From contig NC_088295.1 in the NCBI RefSeq assembly GCF_032854445.1, positions 81,512,644 through 81,576,643 on the forward strand: a DNA stretch of 64,000 bases, read 5' to 3'. Position 1 is the first letter of the stretch. Every line of letters starts with the position of its first letter. Below the pieces are notes generated by a model. It did no database searches and was not told where the DNA came from. It was given only the letters and a program-made list of their open reading frames with translations. The stretch comes from Liolophura sinensis (Eukaryota > Mollusca > Polyplacophora > Chitonida > Chitonidae). A program made the translations under genes and the position numbers. Positions 50,440-63,331 of this stretch are shown in pieces.

Positions 50440-53400
50440 ATGTCCAATTTATTAAACATCGGTGAAACCCCAGTCCTGGAGAGAGTGTGTATCGATATAA
50501 TGCGGGAAATGTGAGAACGTGTCGGCAGGTGATTAGCAAAACTTAAATGAGTACACTTACATTTATAAGTACACTTCGTGGATCTCAGGTGGACTGCATT
50601 CTAAGAATATTGCTAACTTCTACATTTTTAACCTATCCGTAAAAGGACCCAGTGGATAAGTTTTCTTTACCATAATGGAATGATCTAAAATCTCGGAATT
50701 CTAATGTCCGCCACTAAATCAGATCATGGAGGTATTTATAGAAATGTATTGGAATGCACTTATTCATGCGCCACTTGCTCACAACAGAGCTGTGTCGTCT
50801 TCATTTTCGACAGTTATGACAGTTTTTGTCCCGTTTTTACTGTGTCCCTGGCGATAGTTTGGAGTACATATTTTAGCCTTGGACCATTTCACCTGGAACT
50901 TTGGATAAAATATAGGCCTATTGGCCGATACAATCACTGGTGCGAAGAAAGCTCAACTTCATGTCGTTAATTCGAATTTCCGGTTATTAGATTTCACCAT
51001 AAACAGTCATTTTTAAATAATCAGAAAACAACATACCGCCAATATATATATATTATAACTCTGGAGGTTCAAACAAGGACGACATTACCGTCCGATGGAA
51101 GTTGGATTTGCCCATATTCCATTTCAGTGCACCAAAGTTTTTTTAACCCCTCCCAAGATGGTACAGTATAGAATGCTGCCCTTGCAAATACATCCATAAG
51201 CAGTGGTTCACAGCTTATATAGACAAACATTAGCAGGAAGGTAATAAACGTTCAGCAGAGGCATGTATTCACAGCAGGTAATCCACTTCATTGAGTTATG
51301 TTTTTAAAACCAGTAGGGATTGCGTATGTGCACCTATGTCGACCAGCTGTGCTTTTTGAGAAATAAAGGAATGTAGTGCTTACAAAAATCAAACTTGCTA
51401 AGAAACCACTTATGGCCCTAAATTGCCCCCTGTGCACATTCAATTAAGTATTTCCCCGGTGTTTGTCTAAACTGTAGATTGTTAGTTGTGTGGAAATGTG
51501 AGTTTATGGAACTCAAACATGACCAAGTTTGGATGTTTTTCAGAAAGTTTCCCATGTATTTCAAAAGGGCAATTTTCTCAATTTTCAGTCGTCCTTTAAA
51601 AACAATTGAGCCCATAATCCGTTAGCACTAGGAAAATAGCACAAACTAACGCTACCTGCACAACACAATATTATCGCACTGTGTATGCCAGAAAATAGTA
51701 AAAAAGTTAAAAAATGTTCCCGACATCTCAATAAACATAGCTGTCCTCTACATACTGTATCTTGCGATATTATGGTCCTATAGATGTAATTAAAATGCGC
51801 ACTTAAACCCTCGGATAGGACCTTACTACATCTTTGGTGTGTGCAGAATTTGGAGACCCGCTCGCGGAGGCCCTGTGAAGTGTATCATACGTTGAACATC
51901 AAAGGCTGCAGTGCTGCAGGAGGGTTTTCATAAGAAATTTTCTTAAACTAAATGGGTTTCTCTTACGAAACACTCACACAGGATTTACTCTGCCTTTTTT
52001 CTCTCTCCTTACACTCAGGCATTTTAAGGCCAACAGATTCTGAGGAATGTAACATGGTCTTTGAAGGTCATTTATTTATTTTGTGTGTGGCAGCTGCTAT
52101 AATATACCCACCCACTGTGGACAGGAGGTATGAGCAAGAATTATTTCTTGTATAGGCCTACCCAGTGGCTGTGGATATTAGTGATAATTATTGACCCTGC
52201 AGCTTAGCCAAGACATCAGCTGTAAACTTTTAATATTGGATAAAGATGGCAACGGTCCCCGAATATCACTGGGCCTGAATATTAGCCATTCTTAGACTGG
52301 ATTTTCGGGCTACCTACAGCTGTCACATTGGATATAAAGTGAAAGTATTTCTGTTGTACCTGTACCCAGTGGCTGCATATAAGGTGAAATTATTTCTGAT
52401 GTACCCAGTGACTGGGTTATTAGTTACATGGTTACTCATTAATATTATAAAAATTCGCGCATATGTATGGTGTCAATCCTTATCGCATTGCCCAATTTGA
52501 GGATTATTGACACCATATATTTGCTCATACAAAATCACAGATTAACCATATAACAAATTTATCCTGCAAAAACCCATCAATTCAGTGCAGAAGACTGATG
52601 AATTGCTTCAGCGATGTGCCCATGTAGTTACAACCCAAGTACGGGAGATAACCTACTCATCAGACACATTTGACGTCGTCTTCAGGATTTGAGAATACAT
52701 CTGTACTCTGTGACAGTTGTTGTCCAGTGTGGACAAGCGGACTATTTTGTCTGATGCAGGATAAAATGTTGCATTATTTCTTACCTACCCAGCCGCTATG
52801 GGTTACAGTGGGAATAAGGTGAAATATTTCTTATGTACTCAGCAGCTGTGGATATAAAGTGAAATTATTTCTTATCTACTCAGCGGCTGTGCAGATACTC
52901 CAATGAAGTCTTTCCTTACTAAGTCAGTATGAATTTTATTAATTGCTCTTTATTTTTTCTTCTGGGAGGAAACCAGGCAGAGCCCAGGGGAAGCCCATGA
53001 CCATCTGCTGGTTGCTGGAAGACTTCCCATGTACAGAGTTTTTTTGTTTTTTTTTTAAATTTTGTTGTAGTTTTGCTACTTTGTATATCAAATGATTTAT
53101 CATTTTTGATTGACAGATTGGTTGATGTATTTGATTTGTGTTTTATGCTGTTCATATTCATCTTGCACCAGACAGGACATATTTACAAGTGGGAAAAACT
53201 TGGTGGAGCACATTTTTATTGTAAAACACTGTAGCAAAAATTGCAGAAAAGACTAAAAGTCAGGGACAGAGTTACCCCCCTTCCTCAATGATTTATACCA
53301 TCATTGCTCTTTAAGGGAGAAGGCAGACTTTTTTAAATAAATATGATGATCTTCCACTGTACATACATGTATGGCGAATGCATGTACAATATATGCAAAT

Positions 53401-55416
53401 TGGTTTTTTCTTTCATATAGGTAGTCCATCCAGTGAACAACATATTCATATCTGTATTTTTCCAAAAAAAAAGACAAAAAAAAAAAATGGCCGAAAAATG
53501 TAATTCTTTCCTTTCAGCACTACTAATATCTGTCCTAAAAATTAGAACAACTAAGTACCTGTCAGTGAGTCTACTAGTCTGTCACGAATCAGTTTTCCAA
53601 ACATTTTTTCAGAATGATCCATCTTATTGAATTGAAATTTTTGTACTGTTTTGTAAATTTCGTCTAAATTGTATCTGTTTTGGTTCTGTTTATTATGGAC
53701 TTTGGCATAGCTAATATTCTGATGAGTCAAACTGGTGGAGTACATGTATTGTATTTTCTATGCTTCCAGAATCCTTGTTTTAAATAAGTATCAGTGATAT
53801 GAAATAATTTATTCTTCTTTTTCACCATGAATTTACTTCACTTTTTTTTCATAAAGACAGCGTTTTGAAAAATTATGGGAGTGTATGTAAGTGGGCATCG
53901 TCAGTGTTGCAGATCTTACCTTTGCAGCTTCAGTAAGGCATCTCAGTGAAGCAGCACTAGATACTGTAAAAGAGCGGTGCAAATCCATCCTGCAACAAGG
54001 AGGCACATTACATGCACTCTAAGGACTGCTCCATCGTCACATGACTGAAAAATTGTCAAGTGCGACGATAAACCCTAAACACTCACTCACTCACTCACTC
54101 ACTCACCCTTATATACATTAATTCTGTTTTGTAGGTATATGGTTGCTGAAATTCTCCATGATGACCTGAGACTCTGCACAGTCTGGCTTATTGCTGATTT
54201 ACTTGGAGGTTCCTGGATGTTCAATGTACTTCTTAAGCTCTGCAGAATGTAAGAATTCAAGGAGAATCAAAACACCCTTCCAACATAAACTGAGAGAGCC
54301 ATTGGCTTACTCTGGTTTTCTCCACGCATGAACCTGACCTCGTTCATATAATGTAAAGCTTTTGAGCGCAGTGGTAAACACCAATCAAGGATACCAAATA
54401 AATAACAAAAAGATACCAACGAAAGCAAAACAAATCATATTAGTGGAGGCATAGCCTGCAGTCCTGAAAAAAGCTGTAAATGATTAAAGTTAACTTGAGA
54501 AATGATTCTGCGCTCTGGTTTCCTTTGCCCATCATATAAATGCAAATATCTTGAGAATGGCATTAAATAACAATCAGATAATTTAAATAAAGATTCATTG
54601 TTAAGAGACCGTAAAAAGAAAGTCGGCATCAATCTGTGGAAATCCCATTATAAACTCAGAAATGGTCAAAAAAAAGCCCTTAAAAAAACATTTTTTTCAT
54701 GGGGAGGAATTCAGTTCTGATTTGGTAGGATAAATTATGAATGTAAAATATTGAAGTCTGTCAGTATGTGGGAAGTTGTTTTTGTGGGATTGGTATCTAG
54801 AGTGCTTAACCCATGTACTGGCCCTCGCTATGGGTGATTGATAATACACTTGTGTTGGCTGCTCACCGTTGCTGTGGCTGTGAAGGGAGTGGCTATCAGA
54901 GTGTCAATCTGAATAGACTGAAGATTTTGAGAAAGTCACACCCTGGTGTGGAAAACTGAATGCATAAAACATGTAACCCCTTTGCACAGAGAGCTTAATT
55001 CTGGGTAGACTCTAAGCTTTCCTTTCCAGTTTTTCTTTTACCAACAGTGGATTGTCTGAATAAAAGTAAAAGTATACAGTCATAAACGTTAATATTTGCG
55101 CTATTGAAATAGAGATATGCACAGTTCTGCTCTCATTTGTGTGACATTTAAATTCACACATGATAATCATTTGTAATTCCTGAATTATTAAGATTTACAA
55201 TCTGTTCACAGATTACATGCATTAGGGAATGATTGAGTAAAATGTACATAGAAGTACTAATTACATGTGCCTTTTATACCTTGTATGCGGTACCTTATAT
55301 ACCTTTTTCTGAAAGTTAGTTAACAGATCTTTTTTCTATAGCTGGACTAACCAACAGTCATTTGGAATCGCTAAACTTTGGGTTGCATCATGTCAGCCAG
55401 TGATATGTTTGTGTTT
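50440..55416 (+). CDS. Hypothetical divergent gene, 5' exons (tentative)
   Basis: Three plus-strand segments join in phase: 50440-50510 (starts MSNLLNIGETPVLERV, donor GTGAGA), 54135-54248 (acceptor TTCTGTTTTGTAG, donor GTAAGA) and 55342-55416 (acceptor CTTTTTTCTATAG, donor GTAAGA). Every junction is phase 2 and the frame stays open for about 86 codons. The product would be helical and hydrophobic in its second half (VWLIADLLGGSWMFNVLLKL) and matches no family I recognise. A final exon could be at 58597-58748, which is open with an acceptor TTTCCAG and a stop, but this is speculative. The exons were found by searching for fits, so chance agreement is a real possibility. Confidence 0.3.
52140..52900. 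repeat. Degenerate dispersed short repeat
   Basis: At least five copies of a block like TACCCAGTGGCTGTGGATAT then AAAGTGAAATTATTTCTTAT occur at roughly 52158, 52365, 52403, 52785, 52838 and 52876, with variable gaps. Other sequence in the stretch shows no gene. Confidence 0.6.
52958..53040 (-). mobile_element. SINE family 1 body fragment
   Basis: GGGAGGAAACCAGGCAGAGC then CCAGGGGAAGCCCATGACCA matches the body of the full copy at 46262-46520. Tail and head are missing or unrecognisable. Confidence 0.7.
53885..54107 (-). mobile_element. SINE family 3 copy ending in (CACT)n
   Basis: On the minus strand it begins with a (GTGA)n run (plus 54078-54107). It continues GTTTAGGGTTTATCGTCGCA then CTTGACAATTTTTCAGTCAT, the same block as at 29064-29125. 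It then runs about 150 bp into sequence that includes GTGCTGCTTCACTGAGATGC. Confidence 0.65.
54292..54592 (+). mobile_element. Decayed SINE family 1 copies
   Basis: Two degraded copies end in CACCAATCAAGGATACCAAA (about 54300-54410) and AATATCTTGAGAATGGCATT (about 54520-54592), recognisable by order of body and tail blocks. Confidence 0.5.
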
Positions 55417-58400
55417 GTAAGACATTTTTGGAGGTTTAGTGATGGAATTTTGCCTGTACTGATTTGCCGATTTTGAACATTTGAAGTGAATTCTTTACTT
55501 TGAAACATGTTCAGATCTACTGTGAGAAACTTATATTAAGATTTGCTAACTTACATATTTAATTGAGGACACCACTGTTGTAATAAGGCTGTTCCTTTTA
55601 TTATACATGTACTTTATATGTAAGCCAAAAAAAAAAAACAATCTCGCATTTATTACAATTATTTTTTTATACTTTTACTTTTTCTGTTAATTCTAGCAAA
55701 AACCAGAAAAAGGGTGAAAAACACGTAGAATGTTTAACAACTTAATTAACTGTACATTGAGGTAAAAGATCATTCTTGAGAAACATTAACTGTAATCTTC
55801 ACTCATTTGAAAATTTAAATTAATTTTTATTTCTGTTTATGTTTTATACCTCAGTCTTTAATGCAAGAAAAGAATTCAGACATGGTGTACCTACATGGCA
55901 GTAATAGCTTCAAACCAGCACAGTTCTGGTTAATAGAGTGTATAGATCTAAACTTAGCATTTACACTGTCACACTCTGCTATCCAGCTCGAAAACTATTA
56001 TTTGAAGAGATCTAGTTATTTAAATGTGTAATGTTTGTCTGTTATAAAGAAAGAATATGGAATAAAGTGAAAAGTTAGTTAGTAATAGAAAGATTTTTTA
56101 TTTTTAACTCTGCAGAAGCTCATACTATATATGCCTGACTAATTACTAAAGTGTGTTGATCTCATGCGCTGGGAGTGTACTTATACATTGGTTTCATTCA
56201 AGCTAGCCCTCTTACAATTTAAAGATCTTTGTGTAAGGGGGAATGTGTATGAATGTATAGAGGAATTTAAAGTTCCGCTTTGACTGATTCATGTAAGACC
56301 GTAAGTGTCACTAATTATAACAGTGAATGGGGCATTGAAATGTTAATAAAGTATTGGTGTGTCAGTAATGAGCTGGCGGTGTGTTGACCTGAGAATGAAG
56401 CAGTAACTTGAGAGGTATAGAGCCATTTGACCCCGGCTCACATTCAACCCCTAAACACTGAGGTGTCTTCACACACACACCCCGATTATACCTCTTGTAC
56501 ATAAGCTTTACATATGCTTCATGTGTTGACAATCATTGAGGGCTATATTCTAAGGCAGGTACACAGAGCCTCTTTTCTTAGCACCTCAGATTTCAGTGTG
56601 TGTGTTTGTAGGTGTCCTGGTTGAAGTAGTCATGTATGAATGAGCAGGGATATTACCCAGAGTGGGTCCATGTAGGTCATCTGCTCCAAGGGGACTGGTT
56701 GACAGAGACACATACCGATACATGCACCCTCTGAGGAAAATCTTGATGACTTCATTTGGATGCTGGACACTGGTTTAATTCACAGCAAGACACCTGGATC
56801 CATACATTGATAAACTGTGAGTACCACACGCGTCACTTGTCTTTATTTATAGGTGTGTCTTATCAGAGCCGTCTTTGCCTCATCTGCTGCAAATGATGTA
56901 ACCGACCAAAGCTACCTGTCGACTGAGTAAGTGACAGATGGACTGTTTACACCTGTCTACTGGATAGCCTAAAAAGTTAACAGTACCACTTTGTCAAACT
57001 TGGTAGGTTGTGCTTAGATCAGACCTTCTGGAATGATGAATGTACATATACATGTGGGTCATTTGTGACCAATTCAAAACTGTGAGGATGGCTTTCTTTT
57101 ATACTATTAACTTAAATTACTAAAACTTTGTAAAACTTTATACTAAATTATTTTATAATTTAAAAAATTTTGCACTACTTGTAATTCACATATGATTATA
57201 ATGGCAAATGCTGATAGATGTCTTATTTTATGTATATTCATTTAGATACTTACATTGACTTATTGTCATCACCAAACTGCATAGTGCCATGTAATCAACA
57301 TGGGGATGTCGTCATAGGATCTTATTTCCATATTTCATTAGTTTACTGGGGAGTCTACTGGTTCTCATGCTCAAATGTGCATGTGCATGTGGGTATATCC
57401 TTGTAATTTTTTTTTTCTCAGGATTTTGTGAATAATTTAGTTCACAAATTTCATGTACATTACCATCTTTAAATAAAGCTTTTGGTTTTTAATTAATAAT
57501 ATATTGATGTGTAAAGTTTTGTAAATTGGACTTTTAAACTGTAGTAAGGTGCCGCAATGGGATGATACATGTATTGGTAATGGTGATCCAACCAAGTAAG
57601 AACTCATTCTTTGGGGTCAAATTAAAGAGAAAACCAAAAATAGCAGAAATAAAAGTGACAGGTTATGAAAACAAAGAAGAAGAATGGTGTTTGAGGGTTG
57701 GACTGGTCAGTTGCACCTGTAGCGTTAAAGTTTTTGTCTGGCTGGTTGACAAGATAAGTCTCTATAGCTCTAGCCCACACAGATGTGGCTCTCATGTCCT
57801 ACAGACTTGACCTGAAGCCTCACAAGACCTAATTTGTATTTCCCCGTGCTGTCCGGAGAGGCTCAGGTGCCAGCCAGCTTTGGGGCTAATTCATCTGAAT
57901 TTGTCTGTGTTGAATACCATCACAGCCTGATGAGTCGTAGGTGTAAAGGCTCACTCTGCGAGGAGACTTGCCGCAATATTTTGAAAGGTGAGAGATTTCT
58001 GTTAATGTTCATATCCAGTGGTAACAAGAAGCCTGTATAATGATCTCTTCATTTCCATAAGGCTTGTAAGTATTTCTATGCCACTGGCTTTGCTACACTG
58101 ATATGCACTTTGGTTAATGGACAAATTCCCATTGCCAATGTCTTGAGACATTCTCTGCGAAACTTTCACACATGTACGTAGGTACGTTTACATCAGTGAC
58201 AAAGCTTTTTGTGAAGCATGAACAAGTAGTCAAGGCCTCACTTATGTAATATTACTTGTTTGTTAAAAATAATAGTATACATGTAAGTAAAAAGTTTTCT
58301 CTGCGACAGTCACCTTATTAAGCCCCTAATCACAGGAGGACAAAAGACAGACATTTCTTCTTTACTTTCTGTATGTATTGTACTAGCTAATTATGTATAT

Positions 58401-61400
58401 ACATATATATAGATATTACCGTTTTCTTCCCTTTCTTGCCTTTTTACTTATTTTATGCTTTGCTAGGTTACATGCATTTTAATATATGCCATATATAGTG
58501 TACTAACAAAGACACAATGTTGACCTCATCATTTAGTATGACCTTGTGACAAAAAGTGCTTGAGCAGAGGTCTGCTCATTAACAGATCCCTTATCGTTTC
58601 CAGGATAGAAAACATACAATCCATTGTTCCTGGCAAGTGGCAAGGCCTATGTCATGACCTACATATTTGTATATGGTTTTGGTTGTCAGTTCTCATTCAC
58701 CACTTTTTGTCAAAGTTGTCCAAATTTGTAGATGGGATATACATGTAAAGTAAGTAACTGCAGAAACTGCATGCGTGCATTATTAGACAAACTGTACACG
58801 TAGGCTGTATATAACATAAGCTGCACTATGGAGTCAATTCACATTCAAAAATATTATCGCTTTAATAAAATATTTTGATTACATCTTGGTAACATCCACT
58901 CGTGTTTAGTTTGCAAATTTCTCTAGATTATGATGCATCTGGAAGGCTTGCAGGTACATATAATACATAGTATTTACTAGGTGATTTTCATTATATCGTT
59001 GAAAAATGTAATTTTTGAGCAAAATTGCTGAAAAAAATTTTATCCCAATAGCAAGTATTACACTTTGTTCTCCACTTTTTCTCACTTGATTTTTGTTAAA
59101 GTTGATGGGTTAGTTTAATATTGCATGTGTATACTGGGATGAATATGAAGGAAGAAGAGCTTAAAAACTTTGTATTCATGTTGTCTTTTTTCTGGAATAT
59201 TTTCACAAAGTTTGCAAGTTTCTGCTGTAGATAAGTGAAAATTACAAAACAATTAGTGAGCATGGAGTATATCAAGACCTATTCCAAATTTTTCTTCTGA
59301 TTTGATTGATCATTTGATACTTGTGTTATCACCTTTTCCTGTTTTCCCTTCTGCATAAATGCTGGTTGGAGAGCCCTGGATGCCTGCTACTCATTCTCGG
59401 CTCCTCAGAAGTTTACTCAAGCTTTATTTGACTTAGTTTGACTGCTTCCCCTCCATGGCATAAGTGGTCTGAACTTTGGTACAGCAGTGAAGGGTGCAGT
59501 TCCTTCAAGTTGTGAAGGAAGACTGGGATAATGGAAACCCTTGGTTAACTAAACACTGCCGCTATAGGGTATACCCTGAACTGCTGGGATTAACACTTGT
59601 TTAATACTACCAAAGTTACCCTAAAACTCTCCCAGAGCTAGGTAGACGCACTGTTCGAAAAGTGAGCGCCTCATCTGCCACAGAAGCATTTAGAGTATGC
59701 GCCTGTTGGTAGAGAGTCGATCCAGCATCAATGGTCCTGTTCCTCAGGGATGAGGATGATCAAAGTCTAATTAGTGATGAGTTGTATAGTTAATCCGTCT
59801 CTTGCTCAAGGGCTGCTTTGTCTGCTTTCCAAACAGACCACATTTATCACCTTTTTTTCTCCAAAGTTTGTTCAGTGGCGAAGAAAGGGCTAGCAGCTCT
59901 GATTGAAGTTAATTGGGTTTTAGTTGTGGAGGGTAAAAGGTCATAGTGTAGTTGTAGACAGTTCCCCAGACAGCTGTATTAAACCAGACAGATCAATGGC
60001 TCAGACTTCCCCAAGTCTGTCCCTCGCTCCTTTTTCTTCTCTTTAAACCTAACTTATTGTCAGATGTGATTTGACCTCCAGGTTTCAAACAGAAGCTTTG
60101 AAGAAGATCATCTGTTAGTATCGGGGATGAAGGCTTTCGATCAAATTAGAGATTATGATCTTGTCTCACACATATATTTTACCTAAAACGGCAATTAAGT
60201 CCCACTTGCTTGAAGAAGGCTTTTGTATAATTTTAGGGAAACTTCTTTCATTTGACCTACATTGATTTCACATCTTGCCTTGGAAATAAAATGCTGTTAA
60301 GAAAAGTGTGTGTTGCCAACAGAAGTCCATAGTTTATGTAGAAGTAAATGTTTTTCTTGCCCTTACTCCTCAATATGGACTTTTTCAATAGAGTGTCTAA
60401 GTGGTTTACTGATTAAGCATTGAACCTTCAGATAGTCTTGGTGGTTTCCCTCGTGCTCTGACAAATTCACCCCCCCACCCCCCCCCCCCCCCCCCACCCA
60501 CCACACACACACAATATGCTTACCGGCCTTGCATAAGTGAAATATTCTCTCTTGTATGGCGTAAAAGACCAATTAAAGTAAACAGAAAGAAAACAAATAC
60601 ATGTATAGCAAATGACTGAATCTCCAGTTTCCCTATCAATATATTTAAAGGTTTGTGGTGACGAAAAGTTGCAATAACTTAATACCTGTATTTTTTGCCT
60701 ATGATATGTCAAATCCAAGAGCAATTGACACATCCTCATCTTTTATTATTAAACCCCTTGGCAGATCAAAACCGATGCTTTTTTGTTATGATTTTTTACG
60801 CTTCAGTATTTTGTGACAAGGTATTGGATCAAATGAGGCCTTTTTTCCATGTTTATAAAGGCTGTACCGATGGTCTTGATCTTTTTTTTCTCTCTCTCTC
60901 TCCTTTCTTTTGCCTCACTCAGGAGGTGTTTAGGAGACTTTCCATATTGTTTGGTGCATGTGAAGTGAAGCTGCATGGGTACAGAGTGTCTTGACATCTG
61001 TTTACTAAATAATAAACAAGTCTTCTGGGGATAAAATTTGCTATGTGTGCATAATGGGCATAGGTATGCCTGTTTTGACATGGGCAGGCAAAACAATAAA
61101 CAGAATCTGTCCTTAAAACCTTATGAGGATTACATGTTTGGCTTGGGTTTAAAGAATTGTAAAGCATTTATCAATGAATGAGTGGGGTTTTTGGCTGACT
61201 GGAGCAATCTTTTGGCAGATTTGGTCAGCGATGACGTTATACCTTACTTCTGGTTGCTGTTCCACATTATCACCAGGTGTGTCCAGTTACCACCTCTGAT
61301 CTGGTTTGTGTGCGACCTTTATCGCTGTGTTCCCGGGATTCTGGCAGTAGTTAACAGTGGGTGCACAGACCTGTTTTCCTCAACAGTCACCTTTTGATCT

Positions 61401-62704
61401 TGCCTGTTTTTATTTTAACCTTTACATCTCAGACTTGGGGTATGACTTCACATTTTTATCCTTGAACATTATGTTGGTGATTGACCTTGGGAACAGTAGA
61501 GCTTATTATAGTTATAAGCAGTCTTGTTGGCAATGAAGGCCTAGTGCTTAAGTGTGGGTGGTAAGAATAAATACTAACGTTTTTAGGTTCTTTACTCTGG
61601 CCAAGTAGTGTAGAGGGACTAATTTAAGGGGTGGCAGTGCACCAATGTTTGGGATTGCCGGGCAGTTTGACACACAGCCATTTGGTTATTTCTGTTACTC
61701 TTAGTCAGTAGGCCAGAGAGCGGAGATTGAAGCAGTGTCCAGTTTGAGAACCACTGTACTTGCTTGGGAACTCAACAAGTGGGGCTGATATACACAGTAA
61801 GGTTAAGGTATGTATTTGTTCCAGCGAAGTTTGTTGCACCTTAATAAGTAGTGTGATATGGGGAAATTGGGGCATTGGGCTCTTGGTTATATTTAGTAGG
61901 CTCTTAAATGTTTAATACGCTTAATTAACATCAGTTGCATGTTCAGAGCATGGGATTAACAGAGCTCAAAGAACTGGTATAAATACTTAAATATAGTCTC
62001 TACAGTCCCACCTCCAGAACTGCAAGCCAGTAGGGTCCACCGCACGCAGTTAGGCTACATGTATGTGTGCACATTCTATACTATAGCCTGCTCGATACTG
62101 TCGTGTGCATCGATGCATGGGGATTAGTATTCTACTTGTCATTTCACTTCTGATCTTAAGTTGTAAGAGTAAGAAAGATAACAACTGTCTCTATCATTGC
62201 AAAATGATTTAATGCATTCATATTACATCAGCATATTTTAATTCAAAGTCCATGAGGATGTTGTTGATTATGTTGACATTGGAATCATCTGGAGTAATAA
62301 ACTCAGCTCGTGTGAGACATTGTTGTTCAGCTCATTAAAACTGATGTTGACAGTGTCCTTGGGGAGTGAGTCTGGCAAGGAAGTAAATGCACGCACACAT
62401 GAATGGATTTGTGCGTGTTGTCTTTGTTGATTTGGTATTCATGTCTTCACTACTGTCTTCAGGTTTAAACTGTCTGATGGTGTGGAATACAGTATACATG
62501 TACCAAGTCTGTGCATATCAAAGACAAAGGCAGCTGTTTGACCAGATGATAAGTATGTACATGGGTATGTTTAATCAGTCTAGTGGGCAGTAGTATGTCA
62601 GAATAGCTGGTAATTTATCATACAATAATGCTCCTTTAAATGAAGCAGTTACATTGGTCTGGCTATCTTCATTCAGATTTTCAAACAGAAAGTACAAGTA
62701 ATGA
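55417..62704. other. Region without recognised genes
   Basis: AT-rich, with short open frames only. A possible exon at 56853-56926 has a good acceptor (TTTATTTATAG) and donor (GTAAGT), open only from phase 0. A very strong polypyrimidine tract and acceptor occur near 60890-60921. Neither could be tied to a gene. A SINE copy with a poly-C insert lies near 60.4-60.6 kb. This may be intron of a larger gene outside the window. Confidence 0.5.
60393..60592 (+). mobile_element. SINE family 1 copy with poly-C/CA insert
   Basis: The head-like GTCTAAGTGGTTTACTGATT and body TGGTGGTTTCCCTCGTGCTC are followed by a C-rich tract and (CA)n. It resumes as CCGGCCTTGCATAAGTGAAA then the tail TATGGCGTAAAAGACCAATT. 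Confidence 0.65.
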
Positions 62705-63331
62705 GATCCCTTTAGTGAGTGTGACTACATATGTGAGATCCCTTTATGTGAGTGTGACTACATATGTGAGATCCCCTTTATGTGAGTGTGACTACATATG
62801 TGAGATCCCTTTATGTGGAGTGTGACTACATATGTGAGATCCCTTTATGTGAGTGTGACTACATATGTGAGATCCTTTATGTGAGTGTGACTACATATGT
62901 GAGATCCCTTTATGTGAGTGTGACTACATATGTGAGATCCCTTTATGTGAGTGTGACTACATGTGAGATCCCTTTATGTGAAGTGTGACTACATATGTGA
63001 GATCCCTTTATGTGAGTGTGACTACATATGTGAGATCCCTTTATGTGAGTGTGACTACATATTTGAGATCCCTTTATGTGAGTGTGACTACATATGTGAG
63101 ATCCCATTATCTGAGTGTGACTACATATGTGAGATCCCTTTATGTGAGTGTGACTACATATGTGAGATCCCTTTATGTGAGTGTGACTACATATGTGAGA
63201 TCCCTTTATGTGAGTGTGTGACTACATATGTGAGATCCCTTTATGTGAGTGTGACTACATATGTGAGATCCCTTTATGTGAGTGTGACTACATATGTGAG
63301 ATCCCTTTATGTGAGTGTGACTACATATGTA
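62705..63331. repeat. 33-bp tandem repeat, about 19 copies
   Basis: The unit reads GTGAGTGTGACTACATATGT then GAGATCCCTTTAT. Most copies are identical, with occasional one-base insertions or short deletions (near 62774, 62816, 62875, 62960 and 63217). At 11 codons per unit, plus-strand frames show repeated VTTYVRSLY and CDYICEIPL patterns; these are by-products. The low divergence suggests a young, length-variable array. Confidence 0.95.

Noticed and set aside
60889-60993. Exon after a very strong polypyrimidine tract
   Set aside because: Open for only about 23 codons in one phase, and it could not be joined to other exons.
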